55,607 bases of DNA from Spirochaetales bacterium (GTDB taxonomy: Bacteria; Spirochaetota; Spirochaetia; DAHUYW01), in NCBI GenBank assembly GCA_027306915.1, contig DAHUYW010000024.1:1-55607 (forward strand), in the 5' to 3' direction. Position 1 is the first letter of the stretch. Every line of letters starts with the position of its first letter. The notes beneath the pieces were generated by a model. That model did no database searches and was not told the DNA's origin. It saw nothing but the letters and a program-made list of their open reading frames with translations. A program made the translations under genes and the position numbers. Below are positions 16,081 through 25,285 of the stretch, piece by piece.

Positions 16081-16662
16081 TCAACCTTCCTCTGCGCTGT
16101 CCGGGTCGGTAATCGTGAAGCTCCTCCGGTGAATCGGCGAAAGGCCGTGGATGCGGCACAGCCTGCGGTGCTCGGGAGTAGGGTAGCCTTTGTGCCGCTC
16201 GAACCCGTAGCGGCTGTCGAGGCGGGCATAATCGATCATCCACCGGTCGCGCTCGGTCTTGGCAATGATCGAAGCGGCCTGGATCTCCCTGACGAAGGTG
16301 TCCCCCCTCACGATTGCCCGGCAGTCCCCCTCGATCTCCGGGGTATAAGGGCCGTCGACGAGGACGATTTGCGGGCGGATCGAGAGCTCCTCGTAGGCTC
16401 GGCGCATGGCGAGAAGGCTCGCGCGAAGGATGTTGATACGGTCTATTTCCTCGGGGGATGCCCACCCGATCCCATAGGCAACGGCCCGCTCGCGAATCAC
16501 GGCCGCGGCCCGCTCGCGCTGCCCCGCCGTGAGCCGCTTCGAATCGGCGAGGATCTCGACGGGGAAGTCCGCGGGGAGGATGACGGCCGCCGCGGTAACC
16601 GGACCGGCGAGTGGGCCTCGCCCGGCCTCATCGATTCCGCAGACGATCTCCCGCTCTTGCAT
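16081..16662 (-). CDS. rnhB: Ribonuclease HII
   Basis: A 193-residue RNase HII that cuts RNA in RNA-DNA hybrids and single ribonucleotides in DNA. The catalytic acids are in GIDEAGRGPLAGPV (Asp-Glu), VDGPY and the C-terminal Asp of IIAKTERDRWM. The family motif GRGPLAGP is intact, as is the SRYGFERHKGYPTPEH segment. ATG at 16662 has TTGGAG just upstream; a longer upstream start is in frame but unsupported. It converges with the PUR gene across the tandem repeat. Confidence 0.95.
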   Translation of the reverse strand: MQEREIVCGIDEAGRGPLAGPVTAAAVILPADFPVEILADSKRLTAGQRERAAAVIRERAVAYGIGWASPEEIDRINILRASLLAMRRAYEELSIRPQIVLVDGPYTPEIEGDCRAIVRGDTFVREIQAASIIAKTERDRWMIDYARLDSRYGFERHKGYPTPEHRRLCRIHGLSPIHRRSFTITDPDSAEEG

Positions 16663-16754
16663 GCTTTCTCCAAGTCTAACCGAGCGCGGTGCCGGCCGCA
16701 AGCTTTGGCCGGCCTCAAACCACGGCCGCCGCAAAACGCGTTGTGCGGCTTTGC

Positions 16755-16783
16755 TTGACCTTCCCATTCCCTTGGTGTTAGAT
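16755..16783 (+). promoter_or_regulatory. Promoter of smc
   Basis: TTGACC at 16755-16760 and TTAGAT at 16778-16783 are spaced 17 nt. The predicted leader to the GTG at 16835 is about 45 nt and includes GGGAG, so this transcript is a conventional one. Confidence 0.5.
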
Positions 16784-16834
16784 AAGCGGTGAATCCGTGG
16801 TCCGCAAGGCAGGACTTAAAAACTGGGAGACAAG

Positions 16835-19627
16835 GTGTTTCTGAAAAGTATCGAGCTCTTCGGGTTCAAGTCCTTTGCCGACCGTAGCCGGATCGAGTTC
16901 CAGGAGGGTATCTCGGCGCTCCTTGGACCTAACGGCTGCGGGAAGAGCAACGTGGTCGATGCGATCAAGTGGGTTCTCGGCGAGCAGTCGACCCGGACAC
17001 TCCGTGCGGAACGCATGGAGGACGTGATCTTTAACGGCACCGAGACGCGGAAGGCGTTGAACGTCGCGGAGGTCACCCTTACCCTTTCGAATGACGATGG
17101 CTTTCTGCCGATTGAGTTTCCCGAGATAGCCGTCAAGCGCCGGCTCTACCGCTCCGGGGAGAGCGAATACTACATCAACAGCGCACCAATCAAGCTGCGA
17201 GAGCTGCGAGAGTTGTTCTACGATACCGGGATCGGGAAGTCATCCTACTCCATCATGGAGCAGGGAAAGATCGACCAGATCCTCTCCAATAAACCCGAAG
17301 AGCGCCGCTACATCTTCGAGGAGGCGGCCGGCATCACCAAGTACCGCATGAAGGGCGCCGAAGCGGAAAAGAAGCTTGAGCGCACCGAAGAGAACATGCG
17401 CCAGGTGGAGAGCATCCTCAGCGAGGTGAAGCGCTCCTACGATAGCCTGAAGGTACAGGCTGAAAAGACCGCGGTCTATCGCGGGCTCAAAGACGAGATA
17501 TTCGCCGTAGAGCTCGATTTGCTCCTTCTCCGCCTCAAGGGGTTCGTGGACGAGCAGGATGCGAAGGAGAAGCGCCTCGGGGAGCGCATCCTGCAGCGCG
17601 ATCAGGCGCGCGTCAAGATCGAGGCAATAAACAAGTCCCTCGAGCAGAACCTCGACACCGTCAATTCCATGGAATCGACCTTGATCGAGAATCAGAAGAA
17701 GCTTTACGGCATCGATCTTTCACGAACCAACAAGCAGAGTCAGGTTGCCATGCTCACCGAGCGGCGCGAGGAGCTGAAGAGACAGGCCGAGTCGGCGCAG
17801 GGACGGGAAAAGGGCCTTCGCGACAGGATCGGCGCCCTCGTGGGGCAGATCGCCGAGAAGGAGAGCGCCCTCGCCGAATCCCAGAAGCGAATCGGCGAGG
17901 TCCAGCAGAATATCGCCACCTTCGAGCAGAGCATCCAAACCTCGACAGGGAGGATTCGCCGCAACGAGGGTGAGATCGAAGAAAAGGAAAGGGAGATTCG
18001 CGGCCTGGAGGGGCGGCAGGAGAAGCTTCAGAAAGAGCTGCGATCCATAACCGACGACATAGTCACCCAGCTCGACAGGCGCCTACGGGAGTCCGGCTAC
18101 TCCCTCGCTGCGCGGAAGAGCGCCGAGGAGGAGATCGCACGGACAATCTCGGCGCTGCGCATCCACGTCGACGGCAAATTGAAGCTCTTTGAAGACGCGC
18201 TTCGACTGGGCAAATCGCAAGGCGTCGAGCAGCCGTCGACGACCCTGCGCGAAGCGCTCGAGGGGATCGACCGGCTATCGAGCCTGTTCGAGGGCTACAA
18301 GAGGGCCGTACCGACCTTCCTCGACGACTTTCTCGCGCCTGAGGGCATTATCACTCAGAAGCGCGAGCTTGACGAAGAGATTGAGACGGTGCGGAGGAGC
18401 ATCATCGAGCGGCGCGACCGAGCGACAGCGCTTCGCGAAGAGAATCGCCTGCTCGCCGGGAAAATCGAAGAGTACCGCAAGACCCTCGAGGAGCTTCGGG
18501 TGAACGAGGCCCGGATGAAAGCCCAGGTGGCCGCCGCCGGCGAAGCCGTGGGCCTTCTGAAGCGGGAGTCGCGGGAGCAGGAGGGACGTCTCGCCGAGAT
18601 AACCGAAGAGATTGCCACGTGCAACGCCCGGATGGCCGAGATCGCCCAGCAGGTCAAGGGCCTCGAGGTGGAGCGGGGGCTACTCGACAAGGAGGAGCAG
18701 ACGCTGCGAGCCGATCTTTCGCGGCTCGAAAGCGGGATTGCCCAGCGGAACAAGGAGCTTCTTGCAAAGCAGGAGGGTCTCAAGGGAGCCCAGGAGAGCT
18801 TGAGCCGGATCCAGGAGCATGTCGAACAGCTGCAGATCGAGCTCGCTGCGGTCAAGACCGAGGTTCGCAACATCTACGACAACTTCCGCGAGAGCCACTC
18901 GCGGGATCTGGCTGAGTTCGAGTCTCGAATGCTCGAGATTGCGGAGGAGCCGAAGGAGCTGCGCACCCGCCTAACAGAGGTGCGGGAAAAGGAGCGCGCG
19001 CTCGGGCAGGTCAACCTGATGGCTCCGGAGGAGTTTGCCGAGGTCAAGGAGCGCTACGAGTTCCTGACCGGGCAACTTGAGGATCTTCGCAAGGCGAAGG
19101 AAGACCTGAAGAAGATCACCTCGGAGATTCGCGTCGAGTCCACGCAGCTCTTCCTCGAGACCTACGAGCGCATACGGAAGAACTTCCACAGCATGTTTCG
19201 CCGTCTCTTTGGCGGAGGCCGCGCGGAGCTGAAGCTCCTCGATGCCGACAACGTTCTCGAGTCGGGCATCGAGATCTACGCTCAGCCGCCCGGCAAGAAG
19301 TTGGAGAACATCTCGCTGCTCTCGGGCGGGGAGCGCTCGCTTGCGGCGGTGGCCCTCCTCTTCGCGACCTACATGGTGAGGCCCTCTCCGTTCTGCATCC
19401 TCGATGAGATCGATGCGGCTCTCGATGAGCACAACGTCGGCCGTTTTGTGAATCTCCTCCAGGAGTTCGGCACCTCCTCACAATTCGTCATCATCACCCA
19501 CAGCAAGAAGACGGTCACAGGCGCCAAGACCCTGCTCGGAGTGACGATGGAGGAGTCGGGGGTTTCCAAGATCATCGCGGTGCGAATCGGAAGCACGCAG
19601 GAGACGGTGGAGGCGTCGCAGGGATGA
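16835..19627 (+). CDS. smc: SMC chromosome-organising ATPase, short form with atypical hinge
   Basis: 930 residues, clearly shorter than the usual about 1170-1190. The N-terminal head has GFKSFADR and Walker A GPNGCGKSN; the C-terminal head has LLSGGERSL, Walker B FCILDEIDAALDE and ITHSKKT. Coiled-coil arms of about 240-260 residues flank a middle region at roughly 415-508 that shows none of the glycine-rich hinge motifs of canonical SMC; instead it holds FEGYKRAVPTFLDDFLAPEG. GTG start with GGGAG. It loads and loops DNA for chromosome compaction; scpA and scpB are not in the window. Confidence 0.93.
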   Translation: MFLKSIELFGFKSFADRSRIEFQEGISALLGPNGCGKSNVVDAIKWVLGEQSTRTLRAERMEDVIFNGTETRKALNVAEVTLTLSNDDGFLPIEFPEIAVKRRLYRSGESEYYINSAPIKLRELRELFYDTGIGKSSYSIMEQGKIDQILSNKPEERRYIFEEAAGITKYRMKGAEAEKKLERTEENMRQVESILSEVKRSYDSLKVQAEKTAVYRGLKDEIFAVELDLLLLRLKGFVDEQDAKEKRLGERILQRDQARVKIEAINKSLEQNLDTVNSMESTLIENQKKLYGIDLSRTNKQSQVAMLTERREELKRQAESAQGREKGLRDRIGALVGQIAEKESALAESQKRIGEVQQNIATFEQSIQTSTGRIRRNEGEIEEKEREIRGLEGRQEKLQKELRSITDDIVTQLDRRLRESGYSLAARKSAEEEIARTISALRIHVDGKLKLFEDALRLGKSQGVEQPSTTLREALEGIDRLSSLFEGYKRAVPTFLDDFLAPEGIITQKRELDEEIETVRRSIIERRDRATALREENRLLAGKIEEYRKTLEELRVNEARMKAQVAAAGEAVGLLKRESREQEGRLAEITEEIATCNARMAEIAQQVKGLEVERGLLDKEEQTLRADLSRLESGIAQRNKELLAKQEGLKGAQESLSRIQEHVEQLQIELAAVKTEVRNIYDNFRESHSRDLAEFESRMLEIAEEPKELRTRLTEVREKERALGQVNLMAPEEFAEVKERYEFLTGQLEDLRKAKEDLKKITSEIRVESTQLFLETYERIRKNFHSMFRRLFGGGRAELKLLDADNVLESGIEIYAQPPGKKLENISLLSGGERSLAAVALLFATYMVRPSPFCILDEIDAALDEHNVGRFVNLLQEFGTSSQFVIITHSKKTVTGAKTLLGVTMEESGVSKIIAVRIGSTQETVEASQG

Positions 19628-19977
19628 CGTTACCGCGTGAGATTCGCCTCTTTATGCTGGCGACCCTCGCGGTCGCATTGGTGGCGGTGCTCATCGCGGT
19701 AACGGTGTCGCTTGCAACGGGAAAGCCCGCCCCCGGCCCTCAGCCGGACGCGAGCCTCACTTCAACCATCGAGAGGTTTTCTTTCAGCGATCTCGAGTTT
19801 CCCAAGGACTACGTCACCGTGTGGAAGCAGCGATGGTATCTATCGCGTCCGCAGCAGACGGCGTGGACCTGGGAGGAGGTCCAGCGATACTGGAAGGACC
19901 CGCGCCAGTCGGCGCTAGCGACCGTGAGCGCCCGGAACAATGCTCGGATCCGCGCGCTGCTTCAGGGGGTTCCCTGA
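19624..19977 (+). CDS. Single-span membrane protein of unknown function
   Basis: 117 residues with one N-terminal hydrophobic helix (about 9-32, FMLATLAVALVAVLIAVTV) and a C-terminal soluble part rich in Trp and aromatics (FPKDYVTVWKQRWYLSRP, WTWEEVQRYWKDP). The ATG overlaps the smc stop by 4 bases, so it is probably cotranslated. I do not recognise the family. The topology suggests anchoring in the inner membrane with the Trp-rich part outside the cytoplasm. Confidence 0.75.
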   Translation: MTLPREIRLFMLATLAVALVAVLIAVTVSLATGKPAPGPQPDASLTSTIERFSFSDLEFPKDYVTVWKQRWYLSRPQQTAWTWEEVQRYWKDPRQSALATVSARNNARIRALLQGVP

Positions 19978-19994
19978 TCGGAGGTCAGCAGGGA

Positions 19995-21743
19995 ATGGAT
20001 CGACGCCGTGTGATGAGAGCTTTGCTGTCGTCAACCATCGCGGGTACGCTCGCGGTCACGCTCTCGTGCGTGACGCCCGAACCCTCGCTCGCGACCTCCC
20101 CTTCACAGGGCCAAATCGCTCAGGCAGCCAATCCGCATCACCGCCCTTCCGTCCCCTCGAGCGCTGCGCCGGCTCCGGTGACCGCTTCGCCTGCCGCGAA
20201 GAGTGCAGCCCGTGCCGCTCAACCGGATCCAGCGCGCGTAACTCCTCCCGAGATCGTGGTGGCCTTTCCCGACGCCGAGCCTCAAGCTCAGGCGGCAGGA
20301 ATAGAGGGGGTGGCAAGTCTTCCCCTTCCGCAGCCTCCGTCAAGACCGGCGGAGCAGGCCTCTGCCGCACCGAAAACCCGCACGACCGCATCGACGGGAA
20401 GAACCACCGTTGTCTCCGGCGCGCTCGACCTTCCGTCGCCGCCGGCGCCTCCAGTTTCGCGCCCCGTTGCGTCACCGCGGCCCGCCTCCCCTCCGCTTGA
20501 GCATCCCGCCTCGAGCGACGCGACAGGCGCGGCCCTGCGCATTGGGCCGGCGTCCGGCGCGCAGGCGAGGGCCCCGGTCCCAAGCGAGGCCACCATAACC
20601 GTCGGGTCGGCCACACCTCTGCCGGATGGCCCGTCCCGCGGTGCCTCAGTACCCCTACCGCGTTCGACCGGAGGCGACGTCGCGGTGAGCGTCGCACCTC
20701 CGCCATCGCGGCTCTTGGGCGGCGGCGGGCAGGCGTCGACGGCAGCGATTGCGCCAGCGACGGCGCCGGACAGCACGCCGCAGCCGACCCTGAAGCCGGA
20801 CGGGCAGCCGGCCCAGACCGTGTACGCCCGGCCTGGCGACCAGATCACCGTCGCGCTCGACGGGGGAGGGTGGATCTTCACGGGAAACGGGAACTGGAAA
20901 AGCGGTCTGCAGTACCTCTCGCGCTCTCTCGACAGCAAGGGGACCACCTTTGTCTTTCAGGCCGAGACCCTGGGCGACTACAGCTTGAGCTTCCTGAAGC
21001 AGGATCTCGCGACCGGGGCCACGGCGACGAAGATCGTGAAGGTATCGGTCTTGAGCGATGCGGATTTCGCCCGGGCCATCGCCGGTGCGGGTGCGCATCC
21101 TACCGCCTCGTTATCGAACGAGCTCCCCGGCGGACCGGTTGGAAACGGCTCTGGCAACTACGCCCAGGCGGACGAGCTGTACCAGGAGCATTTCTGGGGT
21201 GAAGCCCTGGCCGCGTACAAGGAGAACTGGGCTCCCGGGAATCCTGCGATCAACGATCGCATCGCGAGCCTTGCTTTCCGCCTGAAGTCCTACGACGATG
21301 CAAAGGCCTTTTGGCGGCAGAATCTCGGCGTCGCCGACGGTGTTTACCGCGAGCTTGCGATTGCGGGTCTCATCAAAACTGCGGCGGCCACCCATGATGT
21401 CGGACAGCTTCGGCTCCTCTTCTACCAATCGCCCGCGGTGACGCAGGTGCCGATCCGCTCGGAGCTCCTTGCCGCGGCGCGCTTTCTCGTCGAAAACAGG
21501 GACTACGTGCTTGCGGATAGGTATCTGAATGAGTACCTCTCCCGTTATGCCGGACAGGACGGGGCGGATGAGGCCTACTATCTCCTCGGCACGATGTATC
21601 AAGATGATACGCCCATGCAGGATGCGCGCAAGGCCCGCGAATACTATGAGAAGATCACCAATCTGTATCCAACGAGCCGATACTATCAGCGCGCGATGGA
21701 CAACATCATCTACCTCAACCGCCACTTCTTCGAGATAAGGTAG
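19995..21743 (+). CDS. Large predicted lipoprotein with Pro/Ala/Ser-rich linker and TPR-like C-terminus
   Basis: 582 residues. A signal peptide ends in the lipobox LAVTLSC with Cys25. About residues 35-275 are low complexity, rich in Pro, Ala and Ser. A beta-rich segment follows (ARPGDQITVALDGGGWIFTG, TTFVFQAETLGDYSLSFLKQD), then helical repeats in the last 190 residues, with DYVLADRYLNEYLSRYAG and DARKAREYYEKITNLYPTS resembling BamD-type TPRs. ATG at 19995 gives the signal peptide; GGAGG lies upstream. Probably an envelope scaffold whose flexible linker spans the periplasm. Function unknown. Confidence 0.78.
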   Translation: MDRRRVMRALLSSTIAGTLAVTLSCVTPEPSLATSPSQGQIAQAANPHHRPSVPSSAAPAPVTASPAAKSAARAAQPDPARVTPPEIVVAFPDAEPQAQAAGIEGVASLPLPQPPSRPAEQASAAPKTRTTASTGRTTVVSGALDLPSPPAPPVSRPVASPRPASPPLEHPASSDATGAALRIGPASGAQARAPVPSEATITVGSATPLPDGPSRGASVPLPRSTGGDVAVSVAPPPSRLLGGGGQASTAAIAPATAPDSTPQPTLKPDGQPAQTVYARPGDQITVALDGGGWIFTGNGNWKSGLQYLSRSLDSKGTTFVFQAETLGDYSLSFLKQDLATGATATKIVKVSVLSDADFARAIAGAGAHPTASLSNELPGGPVGNGSGNYAQADELYQEHFWGEALAAYKENWAPGNPAINDRIASLAFRLKSYDDAKAFWRQNLGVADGVYRELAIAGLIKTAAATHDVGQLRLLFYQSPAVTQVPIRSELLAAARFLVENRDYVLADRYLNEYLSRYAGQDGADEAYYLLGTMYQDDTPMQDARKAREYYEKITNLYPTSRYYQRAMDNIIYLNRHFFEIR

Positions 21744-21747
21744 AAGG

Positions 21748-21776
21748 TTGACACGGCCCCTCTTTTTGGCTATAAG
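21748..21776 (+). promoter_or_regulatory. Promoter of ffh (predicted leaderless)
   Basis: TTGACA at 21748-21753 and TATAAG at 21771-21776 are separated by exactly 17 nt, one of the best promoters in the window. The -10 ends 7 nt before the ATG at 21783, so the first transcribed base is predicted to be the start codon. Confidence 0.7.
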
Positions 21777-21782
21777 GGGGGA

Positions 21783-23111
21783 ATGCTGGAAGGGATCTCC
21801 CGGAAGCTGACCGACGTCCTCAGAAATGTCGCCGGCAAAGGGTCAATCAGCGAAAAAAACATCCAAGACGCGGTCGAAGAGATCAAGATCGCCCTGCTCG
21901 AGGCGGATGTCAACCTCCGGGTCGTTCGGCGTTTTGTAAATCAAACGATCGAGGAGGCGAAGGGCGAGAAGGTCCTTCGGTCGCTGGATCCCGGGCAGCA
22001 GTTCGTGAAGATCATCTACGACCGGATGGTCGAGTTCCTTGGCGATTCGCGCCAGGAGCTTCAGCTGAAAGGTCCCGATACCCTCTCGGTTGTCCTGCTC
22101 CTGGGGCTCCAGGGTTCGGGCAAGACGACCACGGCCGCGAAGCTTGCGGGCCAATTGAGGCAGGAGGGCCGGCGACCTCTGCTCGTGGCCGCCGATCTCG
22201 TGCGGCCTGCAGCCGTCGAGCAGTTGAAGCTCCTTGGCGAGCAGGTTGGCGTCGAGGTCTTCTGCGAAGAGCGATCCGATCCGGTTCGAGTGGTCCGAGA
22301 GGGGCTCAAGCACGCGCAGCGTGGGCTCTTCAACACGGTCATCGTGGATACCTCGGGGCGGATGCACCTCGATGCTCCCCTCATGGAGGAGCTGAAAAGC
22401 ATTCGTGACGCCTCCCGGCCGGACGAGACGGTTCTCGTCGCCGACGCGATGTCCGGTCAGCAGGCCGCCGAGGTGGCAAGGGAGTTCAACGAGCAGATCG
22501 GGCTTTCGGGGGTCATTCTGACCAAGTTCGACTCCGATGCCCGTGGCGGGGCGGCGCTCTCGGTGAAGACGATCACCGGCAAGCCGATCAAGTTCATCGG
22601 CACCGGCGAGAAGCTGGCCGATCTCGAGCCTTTCTACCCCGACCGGATCGCTTCCCGTATTCTCGGGATGGGCGATGTGGTGACGCTCGTCGAGAAGGCG
22701 CAGGCCACGATCGATGCGCAGGAGGCGGAGGAGCTCCAGCGAAGAGTCGAGACGGAGACCTTCACCCTGGAGGACTACCTTGCGCAATTCGCCCGCCTGC
22801 GCAAGATGGGCAGCGTTCGGGCGGTCCTCGAGATGATCCCGGGCGTGCAGGGCAAGATCGACGAGGATCAGATCGACGAGAAAGAGCTCAAGCGTGAAGA
22901 GGCCATGATCCTGTCGATGACCCGCGCCGAGCGCAAAAACTACCGGATAATAGGCCCCTCTCGCCGCAAGCGGATCGCGAAGGGGAGCGGCACCTCGGTT
23001 CACGATATCAATCATTTCTTGAAGAAGTTCGAGAAGGTCCGCTTGATGATGAAGAAAGCGGTGAAGAACAAGAAGTACCAGGCGAACATGCTTTCGCAGC
23101 TAGGCGCGTAG
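21783..23111 (+). CDS. ffh: Signal recognition particle protein Ffh (SRP54)
   Basis: 442 residues with N, G and M domains. G1 is [16 protein letters not shown]3 is DTSGRM, G4 is TKFD followed by the SRP-specific DARGGAALS, and GTGEK closes the GTPase. The C-terminal M domain has the methionine-rich hydrophobic groove and the RNA-binding [23 protein letters not shown]. It targets nascent membrane proteins to the translocon with 4.5S RNA and FtsY. A GGGGGG run precedes the ATG, but the promoter geometry predicts that the run is mostly not transcribed. First gene of the rpsP-rplS operon. Confidence 0.97.
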   Translation: MLEGISRKLTDVLRNVAGKGSISEKNIQDAVEEIKIALLEADVNLRVVRRFVNQTIEEAKGEKVLRSLDPGQQFVKIIYDRMVEFLGDSRQELQLKGPDTLSVVLLLGLQGSGKTTTAAKLAGQLRQEGRRPLLVAADLVRPAAVEQLKLLGEQVGVEVFCEERSDPVRVVREGLKHAQRGLFNTVIVDTSGRMHLDAPLMEELKSIRDASRPDETVLVADAMSGQQAAEVAREFNEQIGLSGVILTKFDSDARGGAALSVKTITGKPIKFIGTGEKLADLEPFYPDRIASRILGMGDVVTLVEKAQATIDAQEAEELQRRVETETFTLEDYLAQFARLRKMGSVRAVLEMIPGVQGKIDEDQIDEKELKREEAMILSMTRAERKNYRIIGPSRRKRIAKGSGTSVHDINHFLKKFEKVRLMMKKAVKNKKYQANMLSQLGA

Positions 23112-23127
23112 ATCGCAGGAGGAACGA

Positions 23128-23379
23128 GTGAGCGTTAAAATCAGATTGAAGCGGTTTGGAACGAAGAAGCGGCCCTTTTTTCGGATAGTCGTCGTCGACT
23201 CGCGGGCTCCCCGAGACGGGAGAACCCTCGAAGAGGTCGGCTTCTATCATCCAATCGAGGTTACCGAGAAGCAGATCAAAGTCAAAGAGGAAAGAATAAA
23301 GGAGTGGATTGCCAAAGGGGCACAGCCGTCTGACACGGTGAAACGATTGCTGAACAAGATGCAGTTCCACCTGAAGTAA
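23128..23379 (+). CDS. rpsP: 30S ribosomal protein S16
   Basis: An 83-residue S16 with the conserved start [20 protein letters not shown] and the [14 protein letters not shown] segment. GTG start at 23128 preceded by AGGAGG. It follows ffh by 16 bases and begins the classical rpsP-khpA-rimM-trmD-rplS order. Confidence 0.98.
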   Translation: MSVKIRLKRFGTKKRPFFRIVVVDSRAPRDGRTLEEVGFYHPIEVTEKQIKVKEERIKEWIAKGAQPSDTVKRLLNKMQFHLK

Positions 23380-23424
23380 GAGCCTCGCTTTCGCAAAAAG
23401 AGAAGCTGTACCGAGGAGCGGACT

Positions 23425-23658
23425 GTGGAAAAGGAACTGGTGGAGTATATCGCGAAGTCGCTCGTGGACGATCCGGGCGGCGTGCAAGTGAACATGATCG
23501 AAGGGGAGAAGTCGACCATCCTGGAGCTGAAGGTGTCCCAGGACGATGTCGGCAAGGTGATCGGGAAGCACGGTCGAATTGCCAAGGCCGTTCGGACTAT
23601 TCTGAGCGCATCGGCGACGAAGTCGGGGAAGCGAGTCGTTCTCGAGATATTGGACTAA
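23425..23658 (+). CDS. khpA: KhpA-type KH-domain RNA-binding protein
   Basis: 77 residues forming one type-II KH domain with the GKHG loop in [19 protein letters not shown]. In other bacteria KhpA pairs with KhpB/Jag and binds RNA in control of cell elongation and translation. GTG start with GAGGAG upstream. Its stop overlaps the ATG of rimM by one base (TAATG). Confidence 0.94.
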   Translation: MEKELVEYIAKSLVDDPGGVQVNMIEGEKSTILELKVSQDDVGKVIGKHGRIAKAVRTILSASATKSGKRVVLEILD

Positions 23659-24158
23659 TGGAACGATTGGCGATCGGGCAAATCGGATCTCCTCACGGCG
23701 TGAAGGGCGTATTGAAGGTGCGAAGCTATTCGGGCGAGACAGACCATTTCATGCGCCTGCGGGAAGTGACCCTGGTTTCGGGGGAACGGGAAAAGGTGCT
23801 TGACGTCGAGGATATTCGTATCGCGGGTTCGACGCTCTACATGAAGCTTGCGGGAATCGATTCGCCGGAGGAGGGGAAAAGCTACTCCGGATGGGAAATC
23901 CTGGTGAGGCGGGAGGAGGCTGCGGCTCTTGGAGAGGGCGAGTTTTATCACACCGATCTCTGCAAGTGCTCCGTCGTCAAAGACAGCAAGCGGCTTGGGC
24001 GCATCCGCTCGGTGTGTGAGGGCGGCGCCTCCGATCTTCTTGAGATTGAGACCCCGGCGGGGAAGGTTTTCCTGGTCCCCTTCGTCAACGAGTTCGTCGG
24101 GGCTGTCAATCTCGATGAGCGCACCGTGGAGCTGAAGGCGGACTGGCTCTTGCAGTGA
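23658..24158 (+). CDS. rimM: Ribosome maturation factor RimM
   Basis: 166 residues. The N-terminal beta-barrel starts LAIGQIGSPHGVKGVLKVRS and the C-terminal PRC domain has DLLEIETPAGKVFLVPFVNEFV. RimM binds S19 and assists assembly of the 30S head. It overlaps khpA by one base and trmD by four, indicating translational coupling. Confidence 0.95.
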   Translation: MERLAIGQIGSPHGVKGVLKVRSYSGETDHFMRLREVTLVSGEREKVLDVEDIRIAGSTLYMKLAGIDSPEEGKSYSGWEILVRREEAAALGEGEFYHTDLCKCSVVKDSKRLGRIRSVCEGGASDLLEIETPAGKVFLVPFVNEFVGAVNLDERTVELKADWLLQ

Positions 24159-24868
24159 CCCTCACGGTTCTTTCCCTCTTCCCGGAATTCGTCGAGAGCT
24201 ATTTTGCGACCTCGATTGCAGCAAGGGCGGTGGCGCGCGGGATTATCGACTACCGGACGGTCAACATTCGCGACTTCGCCCAAGACCGTCACGGGACCTG
24301 CGACGACGCTCCGTACGGCGGAGGTGCCGGAATGGTGCTCTTGCCGGGACCCCTGGGGCGCGCGCTCGACTCTGTGGGAGCGCTCGAGAAGAGAACGATC
24401 TACCCGACGCCGTCGGGGAGTCTTCTCACCGCCTCCTACGCACAGGAGCTTGCAGGCGAGCGGGAGTTGGTCCTGATCTGCGGGCGGTACGAAGGGATCG
24501 ACCAGCGGATCGTCGACCTCTACGTTGACGACGAGATTTCAATTGGCGACTATGTGCTTTCCTCCGGAGAGCTGGCTGCGCTCGTCATCATCGATGCGGT
24601 TTTCCGTCTGGGTGAGGGGGTGATCAACAAAGACTCGTTGAATGAAGAGAGCTTCATCGACGGCCTCTTGGAGTATCCCCAGTACACCCGTCCCGAGATG
24701 TTCGAAGGCATGCGCGTCCCCGAGGTATTGCTCTCAGGGAACCATGCAAACATTCGGGAATGGCGGCTGCGGGAGAGCGTACGCAAGACAAAGCGCAACC
24801 GCCCGGACCTGTATGCCAGGCTGGGCGAAGAGGTGAAGAGGATCGCCTCGGAAGAAGAGAAGAAATGA
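24155..24868 (+). CDS. trmD: tRNA (guanine-N1)-methyltransferase TrmD
   Basis: 237 residues. The knotted SPOUT fold is shown by DDAPYGGGAGMVL, LICGRYEGIDQRIVD and SIGDYVLSSGELAALVIIDAV. TrmD makes m1G37 next to the anticodon of several tRNAs. GTG start in a GTGA overlap with the rimM stop. The C-terminal RLRESVRKTKRNRPDL is typical. Confidence 0.97.
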   Translation: MTLTVLSLFPEFVESYFATSIAARAVARGIIDYRTVNIRDFAQDRHGTCDDAPYGGGAGMVLLPGPLGRALDSVGALEKRTIYPTPSGSLLTASYAQELAGERELVLICGRYEGIDQRIVDLYVDDEISIGDYVLSSGELAALVIIDAVFRLGEGVINKDSLNEESFIDGLLEYPQYTRPEMFEGMRVPEVLLSGNHANIREWRLRESVRKTKRNRPDLYARLGEEVKRIASEEEKK

Positions 24869-24895
24869 AACGCCACGGAGAAAGGGGAAGAAGGC

Positions 24896-25279
24896 ATGGA
24901 TTTGATAAAGGCTGTTGAAACGAGCCAGCTCAAAGAGAACTCGGAGAACTTCCACATTGGAGACACGGTGAAGGTTCACTTCGCAATCGTTGAGGGCACG
25001 AACGAGCGCGTTCAGGTTTTCGAGGGGGTTTGCCTCGCGAAGAAGAACTCCGGTCTGCGCAAGACCTTCACCGTTCGCAAGATTTCCTACGGCGTAGGGG
25101 TAGAGCGGGTCTTCCCCCTCCATTCGCCGCGGGTCCAGAAGGTCGAGGTTGTTCGCCATGGTCGGGTCCGCAGGGCGAAGCTCTACTATGTTCGAAAGCG
25201 TGTCGGCAAAGCCGCCAAGGTAATGGAGTACATCAGGAAGAAGCAGGACGAGGCGGAGGCGAAAGCCGGGGAAGAATAG
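24896..25279 (+). CDS. rplS: 50S ribosomal protein L19
   Basis: 127 residues with [43 protein letters not shown] and [13 protein letters not shown]. It ends with a charged tail ([14 protein letters not shown]) slightly longer than usual. L19 sits at the 30S-50S interface. AAGGGGAAG precedes the ATG. It closes the ribosomal part of the operon; the FliK-like gene starts 6 bases later. Confidence 0.97.
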   Translation: MDLIKAVETSQLKENSENFHIGDTVKVHFAIVEGTNERVQVFEGVCLAKKNSGLRKTFTVRKISYGVGVERVFPLHSPRVQKVEVVRHGRVRRAKLYYVRKRVGKAAKVMEYIRKKQDEAEAKAGEE

Positions 25280-25285
25280 GCGGGG

